A stretch of DNA of 45,779 nt from Bacteroidia bacterium (GTDB lineage Bacteria; Bacteroidota; Bacteroidia; Chitinophagales; Saprospiraceae), in the NCBI GenBank assembly GCA_030430845.1, contig JAUIKE010000054.1, positions 1 to 45,779 on the forward strand. Direction: 5' to 3'. This document shows, piece after piece, positions 8,632 through 17,229 of the stretch. The position numbers were made by a program, and so were the translations under genes. The notes under the pieces were generated by a model. That model worked only from the letters and a program-made list of their open reading frames with translations, ran no database searches and had not been told where the DNA came from. The number at the start of each line of letters is the position of its first letter. Positions within the stretch are counted from its first letter, which is position 1.

Positions 8632-9612
8632 ATGGATTATCCGGAGATCATAGCTTATTTGAATGATGATTGTACACCGCAAGAAAAAGAAGCGGTCGAA
8701 CAATGGAGGTCAGCTAATGCCGACAATGAACGGATGTTCAATAATATCCGGCAAGTATGGGAGGCCTCCATTCAAAAAGTTGAATCGGAAAACCCGGATA
8801 TAGGCCAGGCCTGGAAGCAGGTACGAAGTCAAACGACCGGAAAGCAAATAAAAAAGATCAATTGGAGCCGACGGATATCCGGAATAGCGGCCGTGTTGCT
8901 ACTTGGGCTGGTTGCCTACCTAAGTCAACCCTGGTGGATACCGGTGAAAATGGAGGAAGTGATCACTCAAAATGAGGGCATTCCCACTCAGGTAAGTTTA
9001 CCAGATGGGAGTTCCGTCTGGCTAAATAAACACTCGAAATTGGTTTTCCCGAAAAAATTCAAAGGCCGGGAACGAGTGGTTGAATTGAGCGGAGAAGCTT
9101 TTTTTGACGTACAAAGGAATGAATCCAAGCCATTCAGCATTAAAACTGCCGAAGCGCAGGTAAAGGTACTCGGTACCTCCTTTGATGTGATGGCTTACCC
9201 GGATAGCTCAATAGTACGGGTACAGGTGAATAGCGGCAGAGTAGCCCTTTCTTCGATTGAGGCCGAGCAAGACAGTCTTATCTTAAGTAAGGGGGAAGAA
9301 GGGTTTTATGAAAAAAATGAAAGGCGATTGGAAAAAGCAAACATTTTACAAGCGAATCGAATTGCCTGGAAAACCAGAATACTGGAATTTAATAATACAA
9401 GCATTGCCGAAGCCATTCCATTGATACAGGATATCTACCAGGTCCGCTTAGAACTCGCTAATATCGACATTGGCAACTGCCGATTCAGCGCCACTTTTGA
9501 TGATGAACCCTTGGAAAATATTCTCGAAACGATGAGCACCCTTTTTGAAATAAAAACAGCGCAAAAACAGAGCAATTCATATACCTTAAGCGGACAAGGC
9601 TGTCCGAAGTAA
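8632..9612 (+). CDS. FecR-family anti-sigma factor
   Basis: The 326-residue protein has the three-part FecR layout: a cytoplasmic N-terminal sigma-binding domain (residues 1-80, beginning MDYPEIIAYLNDDCTPQEKEAVEQW), one membrane helix (about 82-100, RISGIAAVLLLGLVAYL) and a periplasmic FecR domain (about 115-215, with LPDGSSVWLNKHSKLVFPKKF and GEAFFDVQRNESKPFSI). The C-terminal domain is DUF4974-like (about 245-318, NTSIAEAIPLIQDIYQV and DEPLENILETMSTLF), which contacts the STN domain of the receptor. It should hold the upstream sigma factor inactive until the TonB receptor signals. It is 148 bp from the sigma gene, with the long palindrome between them. Confidence 0.95.
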   Translation: MDYPEIIAYLNDDCTPQEKEAVEQWRSANADNERMFNNIRQVWEASIQKVESENPDIGQAWKQVRSQTTGKQIKKINWSRRISGIAAVLLLGLVAYLSQPWWIPVKMEEVITQNEGIPTQVSLPDGSSVWLNKHSKLVFPKKFKGRERVVELSGEAFFDVQRNESKPFSIKTAEAQVKVLGTSFDVMAYPDSSIVRVQVNSGRVALSSIEAEQDSLILSKGEEGFYEKNERRLEKANILQANRIAWKTRILEFNNTSIAEAIPLIQDIYQVRLELANIDIGNCRFSATFDDEPLENILETMSTLFEIKTAQKQSNSYTLSGQGCPK

Positions 9613-9644
9613 CAATAGTCAACTAATACATTCCCTTCCATAAG

Positions 9645-9702
9645 TTTTGGCCAAACATGACCACATGTTGGCCGCCCAAAAAACATTGCAGCATCTGCAA
9701 TG
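9645..9702 (+). promoter_or_regulatory. Two hairpins in the leader of the beta-barrel gene
   Basis: The first hairpin pairs GGCCAAACATG (9649-9659) with CATGTTGGCC (9664-9673) with one bulged A. The second pairs CATTGCAG (9684-9691) with CTGCAATG (9695-9702). An outer stem between ATTCCCTTCCAT and ATGGAGGGGAT is possible but competes with the second hairpin. They may end the FecR transcript or structure the following leader; no known riboswitch class was recognised. Confidence 0.45.
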
Positions 9703-9743
9703 GAGGGGATTCTATTTTTTAATTTTTAAATCACCACGACAAA

Positions 9744-10322
9744 ATGAAAAATCTGATTGTTTTAATCGGCCTGTGGAGTTTCCTGAGTTTCTCCTTGCAG
9801 GCACAAGAATCTGACAAGGGATTCTACCTCAAAATTGCTTATGCAGGAGGGATGATTACCCATCCAGGTGTAAGTATCGGAGCGGGATACTCCCTAAGCC
9901 AATGGTCCAAGGCAAAAAGCAACGGGCTATACGTTGACCAGGAAATCCGCCTCGGTCTTAAGCTAGGTACTTACTTCCACAAGCGCATGCACACAGGCGT
10001 TTACCTCACTCCTGATATTGAATGGATCAGAACTGGGGCTAAAGGCTTCCAATTCGGGCTGAATTTCTCTGCCGGCTACCTCAAAACCTTTATTCCCAGT
10101 ACCTATTCGGTTAATAATGAAGGAATCGTACAACAAAAAGGGAGTGGTACCCAACACTTTGTTTTTATGCCGGGCATCCGATTAGGAAAGGACCTAAGTA
10201 AAAAAGGAACCGGAAATGTGGAGTGGTTTGTCAACAACCAACTCATGTTCCAAACACCTTATTTCGACAAAACCAACAAGTATTTACTCACCGAACTGGG
10301 AATTAATTTAAAAATAAAATAA
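9744..10322 (+). CDS. Secreted outer-membrane beta-barrel-like protein, unknown role
   Basis: The 192-residue protein has a clean signal peptide (residues 1-21, cleaved after SLQAQ) and then alternating polar/aromatic strands typical of small outer-membrane barrels (for example KIAYAGGMITHPGVSIGAGYSL, FQFGLNFSAGYLKTF, HFVFMPGIRLGKDLSK), ending ELGINLKIK. No specific family was recognised. It sits between the anti-sigma gene and the hydrolase (2 bp gap), so it is co-transcribed with the hydrolase and belongs to the sigma-controlled locus. It may be a surface component that presents substrate to the TonB receptor, but this rests on context only. Confidence 0.7.
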   Translation: MKNLIVLIGLWSFLSFSLQAQESDKGFYLKIAYAGGMITHPGVSIGAGYSLSQWSKAKSNGLYVDQEIRLGLKLGTYFHKRMHTGVYLTPDIEWIRTGAKGFQFGLNFSAGYLKTFIPSTYSVNNEGIVQQKGSGTQHFVFMPGIRLGKDLSKKGTGNVEWFVNNQLMFQTPYFDKTNKYLLTELGINLKIK

Positions 10323-10324
10323 TC

Positions 10325-11374
10325 ATGATTAACCGACTGTTTCTATTTTTATCCATTGCTTTTTTGGCAGTAAGCTGCTCCGAAAAAGCGGAGATCAGCA
10401 CACAGACTGACGATTTTTTTCACCTTGAAGAAGAGGGCGCCTTCCTCCCACTCTGGGTACGAGGTAACACTTCCTCCGGGAAAATATTGCTTTATGTACA
10501 AGGAGGCCCGGGACTAAATACACTAGACCTTGCCACGGTCGACTATCTGGGCTGGAAAGATGGCCTGGAAAAAGATTATGCCGTAGCTTATTACGACCAA
10601 AGGGGAACCGGCAACGCGCAGGGGGAGTTTGACTGGGAAAGCATCAGCATCGAGCAATACCTGAAGGACCTTCACAAGGTAGTGCTTTTGCTCAAGCATC
10701 AGTATCCGGATAATGAGGTATACCTGCTTGGGCATAGCTTCGGAGGTTGGCTGGGGTACCTCTACGCATTAGAATATCAAAACCAAAGTCCGGTGTCCGG
10801 GATCATTGCAGCGAATGCCCCCTTTACGACGGATAAAAATGAGGTCCGCTGGATTTTCCGCCAGCAATTCCTCATCAATGTAGCGCAGGAATTTGTTGAA
10901 CAAGGCCATCAGCCGGAATTTTGGACAGAGGTGCTCCAATGGACGGAGGAGAATCCTCAAATAGAAACGCGGGAGCAAAGAAGACAGTGGAATCGTTATG
11001 TCATTGAGGGCCTATCAGCCTATGAAGTGGAGGTTCCGATTTCTGTAGGAAAAATTATTGAGGGGGTTTTCTTTTCATCTCTTAATATTTTCCCGAGTCT
11101 TTTATCGGTGGAGCGGTTGGACAAGCTAGCGGACCTATTATTTGAAGATGAAGAAGGGATTGATGTGTTATCAAGGGTAAGTGAGCTTAACACGCCTTTA
11201 CTAATGATAACAGGCCGGTATGATGACATTGCTCCGCCAGAGGAATTTTACTATGCTTTTGACCAGATCGGCTCGACACAGAAGAAGTTGGTCGTGCTGC
11301 CCGATGCGGGGCACGAGTCTTTTTTGAATCAGCCTGAATTGTTTAGGGAGGCGGTGAAGGAGTTTGTGCGGTAG
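10325..11374 (+). CDS. Alpha/beta-hydrolase lipoprotein
   Basis: The 349-residue protein has a lipoprotein signal (SIAFLAVSC, Cys18) and an alpha/beta-hydrolase fold. The oxyanion-region motif is QGGPG (59-63), the nucleophile elbow is GHSFGG with Ser138, the acid is Asp300 or Asp301 in TGRYDDIAPP, and the base is His330 in DAGHES. YYDQRGTGNA (89-98) and the cap region (about 165-265) resemble prolyl-aminopeptidase (S33) and related hydrolases, but the substrate is not clear. It is 2 bp downstream of the beta-barrel gene and upstream of the TonB receptor, so it may process the compound imported by that receptor. Confidence 0.88.
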   Translation: MINRLFLFLSIAFLAVSCSEKAEISTQTDDFFHLEEEGAFLPLWVRGNTSSGKILLYVQGGPGLNTLDLATVDYLGWKDGLEKDYAVAYYDQRGTGNAQGEFDWESISIEQYLKDLHKVVLLLKHQYPDNEVYLLGHSFGGWLGYLYALEYQNQSPVSGIIAANAPFTTDKNEVRWIFRQQFLINVAQEFVEQGHQPEFWTEVLQWTEENPQIETREQRRQWNRYVIEGLSAYEVEVPISVGKIIEGVFFSSLNIFPSLLSVERLDKLADLLFEDEEGIDVLSRVSELNTPLLMITGRYDDIAPPEEFYYAFDQIGSTQKKLVVLPDAGHESFLNQPELFREAVKEFVR

Positions 11375-11391
11375 CAGGCTAGGTTAGCTAG

Positions 11392-11533
11392 CTCAGACAT
11401 GTCATGTCTAGACATGACATGTCTGAGTAGTTACCGATAAAAGGCCTAAAATAAAAAGAAGAAGGTATATGACATGTCTTAGACATGTCATGTACTTCAA
11501 AACTGGACATGACATGTCTAAACATGTCATGTC
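11392..11533. repeat. Three palindromes built from GACATGTC before the TonB receptor gene
   Basis: A 36-bp perfect palindrome (11392-11427, arms CTCAGACATGTCATGTCT and its complement) is followed by ATGACATGTCT-T-AGACATGTCAT (11469-11491) and GACATGACATGT-CTAA-ACATGTCATGTC (11506-11533). All are made of the self-complementary word GACATGTC and its overlap GACATGTCATGTC, six copies in 142 bp. The cluster ends 14 bp before the start codon of the receptor gene. It could form cruciforms or RNA hairpins, terminate the upstream transcript, or serve as an operator array. Confidence 0.9.
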
Positions 11534-11547
11534 TTTAAAAAATCATC

Positions 11548-14127
11548 ATGAAATACCTTTTCCTCATCTCTTCCCTCCTCCTTTGCCTCTCTTCCAGCGC
11601 CCAGGAAGATGTCTTGAAGCGCCCCGTCAAGGTATCTTTCCTTAACCTAAGCCAACAAGAAGCACTGAAAAAACTCGAATCGATCACCGGCCTGAATTTC
11701 GCCTACCCCAGCTCGCTAATTGATAAAGATACCAAACTCAATAAAAGCTGGAATGAGGAAAGGCTAGACAACATCCTCCGGGCAATTTTCGAGGATAAAA
11801 AAATTGAACTCAAACTGGTCGGGAAGCGCTTGCTGATCAAAGAAGACCTCTCGCCCCCATCATCAAAAAAGACCATCAACGGCTACATTCAAGACAAAAA
11901 CAGTGGAGAAATGCTGATCGGAGCAAGCATTTATCTCCATAACGGCACCGGCACCAGCACCAATGCATATGGATACTACTCCTTGAGCCTGGACACCGGC
12001 TTATATCAATTCACCATCAGCTATCTGGGGTATGAGAATGTAACTCAGTCCATGAGGCTCCAGAAGGATCAAAGGAAGGATTTTCAATTAAGCCCGAACT
12101 CCTCACAGCTAGAAGCAGTCATAGTCACTTCAAGCCTTCAGGATCTTTCAGTTGCAAATACTACAGCCAATCAACATCAACTCCACCTTCCTGCCCTAAA
12201 AAAACTGCCGGCGATCGGCGGAGAGCCGGATATTTTTAAAGGTATTCAACTACTTCCAGGTATCGGTAGTGCAGGGGAAGGCTCCACCGGGCTTTATGTG
12301 CGTGGAGGGAACATTGACCAAAACCTGATCATTTTGGATGAAGCACCTATCTATAACCCCAGTCATCTGCTGGGCTTTTTTTCCACCTTCCACCCCGATG
12401 CGATCACACATGCGGAAGTCTACAAGGGTAACTTCCCGGCACGTTTCGGGGGAAGGTTATCTTCAGTCGTAGAGCTGAGGATGAAAGAAGGCAATAAAGA
12501 AAACTTAAAAGTACAAGGCGGCATTGGACTGCTGGCCAGCCGTCTTTTAGTGGAAGGCCCCATCAAAAAAAATAAGCATTCCTTTATGCTGGCGGCCCGA
12601 CGAACTTACCCAGATCTCTTCCTCAGGGCCGATGAGGACGACGGCGGCAATAAAGTCAACTTTATGGACGTCAACCTGAAAACGAATTGGCTGCTGAACG
12701 ACAACAACCGCCTCTTTTTTTCCATGTACAGAGGTCAGGATGTATTCAGGTACTTTGACGCCTATGAGAATCAATGGGGTAATACAACTGCGACCTTTAG
12801 GTGGAACCACCTTTTTAATGAAAAGACATTTGCCAATTTTTCATTCATTTATAGTCGGTACCGATATTCAGTAGAGAACATTATCGACGGTGTCACTACT
12901 TTTAACTGGCATTCAGGAATTACCGATTATAACCTAAAAGCCGATTTCACCAGCTTCCTCAATGCCGATAATCGACTAGAATACGGCATTCACCAGATAC
13001 TCCATCAATTCAATCCCGGTCAGGAAAGTGAACAGCGTTTGAACCCAATACCCGAGAGCAAGACACTTGAACAGGCCCTTTATTTCAGCCATCAGGTACA
13101 GCTAAATCCTGCCATAGAAATCAACTACGGCCTTAGGCTATCAGCCGCACACAACCTGGGAAAAGGAAAAACCTATCAATATAATGACGCCTTCAACATC
13201 ATTGATTCCACGCTTCACCAGGGGGGTATTTTTCACTCTCAGTTTCAGCTATCTCCACGGTTTTTGCTGAAATACCAATCCAGCCCCTTCACCAGTTGGA
13301 GTGTTGGCTACAGTCGTACCGCCCAATACCTTTTCCAATTAAGAAATACCACTACCGCGTTTAATGCCTTTTATACCTTTATGCCCTCTAATTCGAATAT
13401 TCCGGCTCAAACTGCAGACCAGTTCAGCCTGGGGTTTTTTCATAAAAACCAGGATGCCTCTTTCCAATGGTCGGTGGAAACCTATTATAAATGGTTGCGT
13501 CATCAAATCGACTTCATTGATCATGCTCAATTACTCCAAAACCCTTACATAGAAAGGCAGCTAAGAATAGGAAAAGGCAGAGCCTACGGGCTGGAAACCT
13601 ACCTTCAAAAAACAGCCGGCCGCTGGAAAGGGTCACTGAGTTACAGCTATAGCCGCTCACTCAAACAGGTACCCGGCCTCAATCAGGATTTAGAATTCCC
13701 TACCTACTACGACCAGCCCCATGCAGTGAAGCTGTGGCTCCATTTTAACCCTCGATCCAGGTGGGAATGGAACCTTAACTGGCAGTTTATCAGCGGCAGA
13801 GCCACTACCCTACCCATCGGCAGTTTTCAGTATGAGCAAACCATTGTTCCCATTTACGGAGCAAGAAATGGTCATCGCTTGCCGGCTTTTCACCGACTTG
13901 ACTTTTCCATTACCCTTAACAGCAAGAGAAACCACAACAAAGATCGCGGCGCCTTTTGGGTACTGACTGTCTTTAATATTTATAATAGAAAAAATACCCT
14001 ATCGATTGACATCCTTCCAAAAAGGTTGAAAGAAAGCGACAATGTTCCGGATCCACTGGATGTGGCAGCTTATAAAACCTATATCAGTGGTATTTTTCCT
14101 TCACTTTCCTATAACTTTAGGTTTTAA
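11548..14127 (+). CDS. TonB-dependent receptor with STN signalling domain
   Basis: The 859-residue protein has a signal peptide (about 1-18, LSSSAQ), a secretin/TonB N-terminal (STN) domain (about 25-100, VKVSFLNLSQQEALKKLESITGL region), a carboxypeptidase regulatory-like beta-sandwich (about 108-195, INGYIQDKNSGEMLIGASIYL region), a plug (about 215-330 with GSTGLYVRGGNIDQNLIILDEAPIYN region) and a 22-strand-type barrel ending with aromatic Phe (SYNFRF). The STN domain means it both imports a ligand and signals through FecR to the ECF sigma factor upstream. Receptors of this type with a DUF4249 partner are common in Bacteroidota; the ligand is unknown. The stop codon is 1 bp before the DUF4249 start. 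Confidence 0.95.
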   Translation: MKYLFLISSLLLCLSSSAQEDVLKRPVKVSFLNLSQQEALKKLESITGLNFAYPSSLIDKDTKLNKSWNEERLDNILRAIFEDKKIELKLVGKRLLIKEDLSPPSSKKTINGYIQDKNSGEMLIGASIYLHNGTGTSTNAYGYYSLSLDTGLYQFTISYLGYENVTQSMRLQKDQRKDFQLSPNSSQLEAVIVTSSLQDLSVANTTANQHQLHLPALKKLPAIGGEPDIFKGIQLLPGIGSAGEGSTGLYVRGGNIDQNLIILDEAPIYNPSHLLGFFSTFHPDAITHAEVYKGNFPARFGGRLSSVVELRMKEGNKENLKVQGGIGLLASRLLVEGPIKKNKHSFMLAARRTYPDLFLRADEDDGGNKVNFMDVNLKTNWLLNDNNRLFFSMYRGQDVFRYFDAYENQWGNTTATFRWNHLFNEKTFANFSFIYSRYRYSVENIIDGVTTFNWHSGITDYNLKADFTSFLNADNRLEYGIHQILHQFNPGQESEQRLNPIPESKTLEQALYFSHQVQLNPAIEINYGLRLSAAHNLGKGKTYQYNDAFNIIDSTLHQGGIFHSQFQLSPRFLLKYQSSPFTSWSVGYSRTAQYLFQLRNTTTAFNAFYTFMPSNSNIPAQTADQFSLGFFHKNQDASFQWSVETYYKWLRHQIDFIDHAQLLQNPYIERQLRIGKGRAYGLETYLQKTAGRWKGSLSYSYSRSLKQVPGLNQDLEFPTYYDQPHAVKLWLHFNPRSRWEWNLNWQFISGRATTLPIGSFQYEQTIVPIYGARNGHRLPAFHRLDFSITLNSKRNHNKDRGAFWVLTVFNIYNRKNTLSIDILPKRLKESDNVPDPLDVAAYKTYISGIFPSLSYNFRF

Positions 14128-14128
14128 T

Positions 14129-14986
14129 ATGGAGAAAATCAAGCAATTTTTACTGATAAGTTTGCTAGGCATTACGCTTTTTTCTTGTGTAGAAGAAGTA
14201 ACTATCTCTTCTTTAAAGGACGATACTTTTTTGGTCGTACAAGGGCAGATCACCAATGAATTTAAACGGCATGAAGTACTTTTGACCGCGAGCGGCCAAT
14301 TTAACGATACCACCTCTTTTCTTAGAATCACTGGTGCGGAAGTCATTATTACAGAAGGTCAGCATCGGTATTACCTGCAAGAGGAATCACCTGGCCGGTA
14401 CTTAAGTGATAGCCTCTCTGGTATCCCAGGCAAAGTTTACAGGCTTTTGGTCACTCATGACGGACAGATGTTTGAGGCCGCCGATACCATGCCTGCCTTA
14501 CCAAAGTCTTTTGAACCTGCTTTTTTCAGTAAACAAGGTAATTTCCTGGATCTGGAGTACCGCCGCCATCAATTTGGCTTTCCAAGCCCTCATAAATGGG
14601 AACTCTTTGTAATAAGAGACCCTATTGATACCATCACTTACAATATTGATGTTAACAGGATTGGGCTTCAAGTCGGGGTCGATATTCTTCCTCCTTTCAC
14701 TTATCGCTTCACCTATTTTACCCACCCCAGTATTGAAGTGAATGGACTAATGAACTTTGATGTGCCTCATTTTTACGGATTTAACACAGGCTTTAAAGTC
14801 GTCCAGAAAAAATATAATCTTTCTGAATCCTATTACGCCTACCTGAGGTCCTTGTTTATGGAAACCGAATGGCGGGGTACACTTTTCCCTTCCACTCCAG
14901 CCAACCTTCAAGGGAATGTTTCGAATGGAGCTTTGGGCTTTTTCAGCGCGAGCTCCGTCAGAGGCCTGTCCTATGTGCCGCAATAA
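14129..14986 (+). CDS. DUF4249 lipoprotein, partner of the TonB receptor
   Basis: Start ATG 14129 follows the receptor stop by 1 bp and opens a 285-residue protein with a lipoprotein signal (LLGITLFSC, Cys20); a longer upstream frame would run through the receptor gene and is not used. The body has the DUF4249 features: an early beta-sandwich (DDTFLVVQGQITNEFKRHEVLL region), GKVYRLLVTHDGQMFEAADTMPALP, and a C-terminal part ending FSASSVRGLSYV. DUF4249 proteins sit beside STN-type TonB receptors and are thought to be extracellular-facing ligand-capture lids, by analogy with SusD. A terminator hairpin follows at once. Confidence 0.9.
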   Translation: MEKIKQFLLISLLGITLFSCVEEVTISSLKDDTFLVVQGQITNEFKRHEVLLTASGQFNDTTSFLRITGAEVIITEGQHRYYLQEESPGRYLSDSLSGIPGKVYRLLVTHDGQMFEAADTMPALPKSFEPAFFSKQGNFLDLEYRRHQFGFPSPHKWELFVIRDPIDTITYNIDVNRIGLQVGVDILPPFTYRFTYFTHPSIEVNGLMNFDVPHFYGFNTGFKVVQKKYNLSESYYAYLRSLFMETEWRGTLFPSTPANLQGNVSNGALGFFSASSVRGLSYVPQ

Positions 14987-14989
14987 AAA

Positions 14990-15028
14990 GGGGCGTCGAA
15001 AAGACCATACTGCCTTTTTCGACGCCCC
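14990..15028. terminator. Bidirectional intrinsic-type terminator
   Basis: GGGGCGTCGAAAAG (14990-15003) pairs with CTTTTTCGACGCCCC (15014-15028) around a 10-nt loop. It lies 4 bp after the DUF4249 stop codon, between that gene and the convergent peroxiredoxin gene, exactly where a shared terminator is expected. Confidence 0.85.
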
Positions 15029-15057
15029 CGAACAAACTATTCTGACCAATATCTTTT

Positions 15058-15130
15058 CGAAGGGCGAAGGACGAAGGGCGAAGGACGAATAAAATTCGAC
15101 CTTCGACCTTCCTATTCGACCTTCGACCTT
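15058..15130. repeat. 7-bp word array (CGAAGGR) with inverted half
   Basis: CGAAGGG CGAAGGA CGAAGGG CGAAGGA CGA (from 15058) is followed after AATAAAA by the inverted words TTCGAC CTTCGAC CTTCCTA TTCGAC CTTCGAC CTT, ending at 15130 directly before the stop codon of the peroxiredoxin gene (15131-15133, minus strand). The two halves can pair imperfectly into a long hairpin, so it could also act as a terminator of the minus-strand transcript. Confidence 0.85.
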
Positions 15131-15790
15131 CTAAACAGTTGTTTTCACTAAGTAAAAGTCTACCTTTTCATCATAAACCCCTGCGATTCTTTCGTCCATT
15201 TCTTCCAGTGTTTTGGGAGGAGGAACGATGGCTTTATCGCCCTGCTTCCAGTTGACTGGCAGCGCCACTTTTTTCTCATCTGCTGTTTGTAAAGCGATCA
15301 AAGAACGTTTGATCTCTTCCATATTTCGTCCTACATTCAGCGGATAGTACTGGATCATTCTGATGATACCTTTAGGATCAATAAAGAAGACAGCCCGAAC
15401 GGCAGCGGTAGTCGCTTCATTGGGGTGAATCATTCCGTACAACTGACCTACGCTCATGTCCAGGTCGGCAATGATGGGAAAATCCATGTATACGCCTGTA
15501 TTATCACGCACATTGTTCACCCATGCCAGGTGTGAATGGATACTGTCGATAGACAGGCCGATCAGCTTAGTATTACGGCTGGCAAAAAAGTCTTTTTCAT
15601 TGGCAAAGGCTGATAATTCTGTGGTACAAACCGGCGTAAAATCTGCGGGGTGTGAGAAAAACACCACCCAGCTACCTTTATTAAATTCCGAAAATTTTAA
15701 TTTTCCTGTTGTTGTGATCGTTTCAAAATCAGGAGCTTTCTCTCCTATTCTTGGCATTGGATTCACTTTTACATGACCATTATTTTCCAT
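15131..15790 (-). CDS. 1-Cys peroxiredoxin (Prx6 type)
   Basis: The 219-residue protein reduces hydrogen peroxide and organic peroxides in the cytoplasm. The peroxidatic site is HPADFTPVCTTE with Cys55 and the conserved Thr52 and Pro48; the Arg of the active site is in AAVRAVFFIDPKG. The long C-terminal domain (from about 165, with PVNWKQGDKAIVPPP) is typical of the Prx6/1-Cys subgroup and no resolving Cys is evident. It has its own leader: the next gene on the same strand starts upstream beyond an array and a short gap, and the leader contains a tandem CCGTGGTT pair (15833-15848). A role in oxidative-stress defence, possibly with the neighbouring DUF2202 protein, is likely. Confidence 0.95.
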   Translation of the reverse strand: MENNGHVKVNPMPRIGEKAPDFETITTTGKLKFSEFNKGSWVVFFSHPADFTPVCTTELSAFANEKDFFASRNTKLIGLSIDSIHSHLAWVNNVRDNTGVYMDFPIIADLDMSVGQLYGMIHPNEATTAAVRAVFFIDPKGIIRMIQYYPLNVGRNMEEIKRSLIALQTADEKKVALPVNWKQGDKAIVPPPKTLEEMDERIAGVYDEKVDFYLVKTTV

Positions 15791-15918
15791 ATTGTTATTA
15801 TTTTATGTGAAATTATTTTTTATTGAAAAATTCCGTGGTTCCGTGGTTAAAGAAAATTCTAACAATTAGCTCTACCCTCCCTAAAAACCTGGTATTATCG
15901 CCTGATTACTGATAAATT

Positions 15919-15974
15919 GGAACCCTGGAACCCTGGAACCCTGGAACCCTGGAACCCTGGAACCCCGGAACCCT
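15919..15974. repeat. Tandem array of seven 8-bp units (GGAACCCT)
   Basis: Seven exact-length units of GGAACCCT cover 56 bp; only the sixth differs (GGAACCCC). The array reaches into the first bases of the reverse stop codon of the DUF2202 gene (15973-15975), so it starts at the end of that gene. Perfect conservation suggests a recent or actively maintained expansion. Confidence 0.95.
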
Positions 15975-16638
15975 ATCTAGAACTCTTACAACACTTCCCC
16001 TTACATCCTCCCATTTTTCCTTTACCCATCTGGCCTCCCCCCTGGCAGTTCATGGTTTTATCACCTTGAATGATCGAGTCAAAGGCCGCTTTATCCATAA
16101 TGGTGGGTTGGTAATGGACTCCCTGCTTTTCCAGGTTTTTATGGAGTGCCCGCAAATGGTTCTGCGAAGCATTCAATAAGTTTTTTAGTAAAGTGGTCTC
16201 CTTTTCATCGATTTCTACTTCCAGGCCGGCTTGCAGGTTTGATATTTCACTTTCTCCGATCATGGCGCCCACCTTAAGTGCCGCTTCCAGGGAAGTAGAA
16301 CCTTCAGTTACCAGGTTACCGTACCATTTTTGAAGTTGGGGATCTGTGAAAAAACCGTGTTCATCCTCCACAACTGATTTTGGAAGATCCAATCCACGCT
16401 GATTAATAAGTTTTTTGATTTGCTGCAGCTGCTTTTCTTTAGCTTGCTGAAAATTGGTGAAAATCTGTTGGCCCCATTTATCTCCCAAGGCATCATATAC
16501 ATCTCTGGCTAGTTTGGTCTCCTCCGCCAAAGTCGGGAAAGAGAACTGGCCGTCATCTTTAGAAGCCATTTGAGCAAAGCTCGATACACTCCATATCATT
16601 AAAAAAAGCAGTACTAATACGTTCCTTGTGCGTTTCAT
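15973..16638 (-). CDS. DUF2202 ferritin-like exported protein with Cys-rich tail
   Basis: The 221-residue protein has a signal peptide (about 1-22, VSSFAQ) and a four-helix DUF2202 domain (about 30-175). The Glu/His pattern expected of a ferritin-like di-metal site is present: EETKLARDVYDALGDKW (38-54), NFQQAKEKQLQQ, LEVEIDEKETTLLKNLL and NHLRALHKNLEKQG. The C-terminal 25 residues are Gly/Lys/Met-rich with Cys198, Cys212, Cys216 and Cys217 (CKGKCC), a tail that looks metal-binding and is not part of the usual domain. A periplasmic metal or redox role is inferred. A 7 x 8 bp tandem array touches its stop codon. Confidence 0.88.
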   Translation of the reverse strand: MKRTRNVLVLLFLMIWSVSSFAQMASKDDGQFSFPTLAEETKLARDVYDALGDKWGQQIFTNFQQAKEKQLQQIKKLINQRGLDLPKSVVEDEHGFFTDPQLQKWYGNLVTEGSTSLEAALKVGAMIGESEISNLQAGLEVEIDEKETTLLKNLLNASQNHLRALHKNLEKQGVHYQPTIMDKAAFDSIIQGDKTMNCQGGGQMGKGKMGGCKGKCCKSSR

Positions 16639-17229
16639 ATATTTGAGTTTTAAATTGATGTTGTTTAGCGTTTCTCAACATTAAACCTACTAGCTCATTA
16701 TCTTCCCACCGTCCTTCTAATTTCTTAGTTCTCCAAGTTATCACCGCTTAGATCTTTCATTTTTTAGTGATTAATACTGCAAAAGTATCGGCCTTCACAA
16801 ATAAACTCTGTAACGCTAATCACACTGATTTGTAAGGCATCCAGACGAACACTATTCTCCTTCCTATTTAATGAATAATACTTGGGCAATACGGTACTTT
16901 TTATTCTTTTGAGGGTATAAACCACTGAATCAAAACACCTGACCGGCACTTGGAATCGACGTTAAGGCATTGTTAAACTTTTGTCGGATTTTTAAAGATT
17001 TTCGCCGAGTAAAGTAGTGAAGATGCCGCCAGATTATGATTTTTAAGATGTCTGAAAAATTTAATGAAAACAAAAACCTGAAAACAATCTGCACCCAATC
17101 CTTTCATAAGGAGGAATGCAATTATCAACCAGTAAGAAAGGGCTCCCATGCTCCTTTCTTTACTGTGTTTTCCAAATTTTTCACACCAAACAACCGGCGA
17201 ATTATTTCACCGGAATTAAAATTCAAAAA
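16639..17229. other. 591-bp gene-free region between divergent units
   Basis: This region separates the leftward DUF2202 gene from the rightward flotillin operon. No convincing coding sequence was found: the small open frames lack family features and good starts. It should hold both promoters. One -7-like match for the leftward gene is at 16780-16787. Towards the right, TTAAACTTTTG near 16974-16984 is a weak -7-like candidate for the flotillin operon. An isolated AAGGAGG at 17107-17113 lies only two bases before an ATG in the frame of the two-helix protein and is probably fortuitous. Confidence 0.5.
16780..16787 (-). promoter_or_regulatory. Bacteroidota -7-like element for the DUF2202 gene
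   Basis: On the minus strand the sequence reads TACTTTTG, an exact match to the Bacteroidota primary-sigma -7 consensus TAnnTTTG. It would give a leader of about 135 nt. A good TTTG -33 element at the usual 19-21 bp spacing is not obvious (the nearest TTTG is 10 bp away), so the call is tentative. Confidence 0.35.

Noticed and set aside
15919..15974. The GGAACCCT array as a CRISPR-like array
   Set aside because: Units are directly adjacent with no spacers and are only 8 bp long.
17116..17229. An upstream start for the two-helix protein next to a strong AAGGAGG
   Set aside because: The Shine-Dalgarno-like motif is only two bases from the ATG and the added 38 residues do not fit the PLDc_N pattern.
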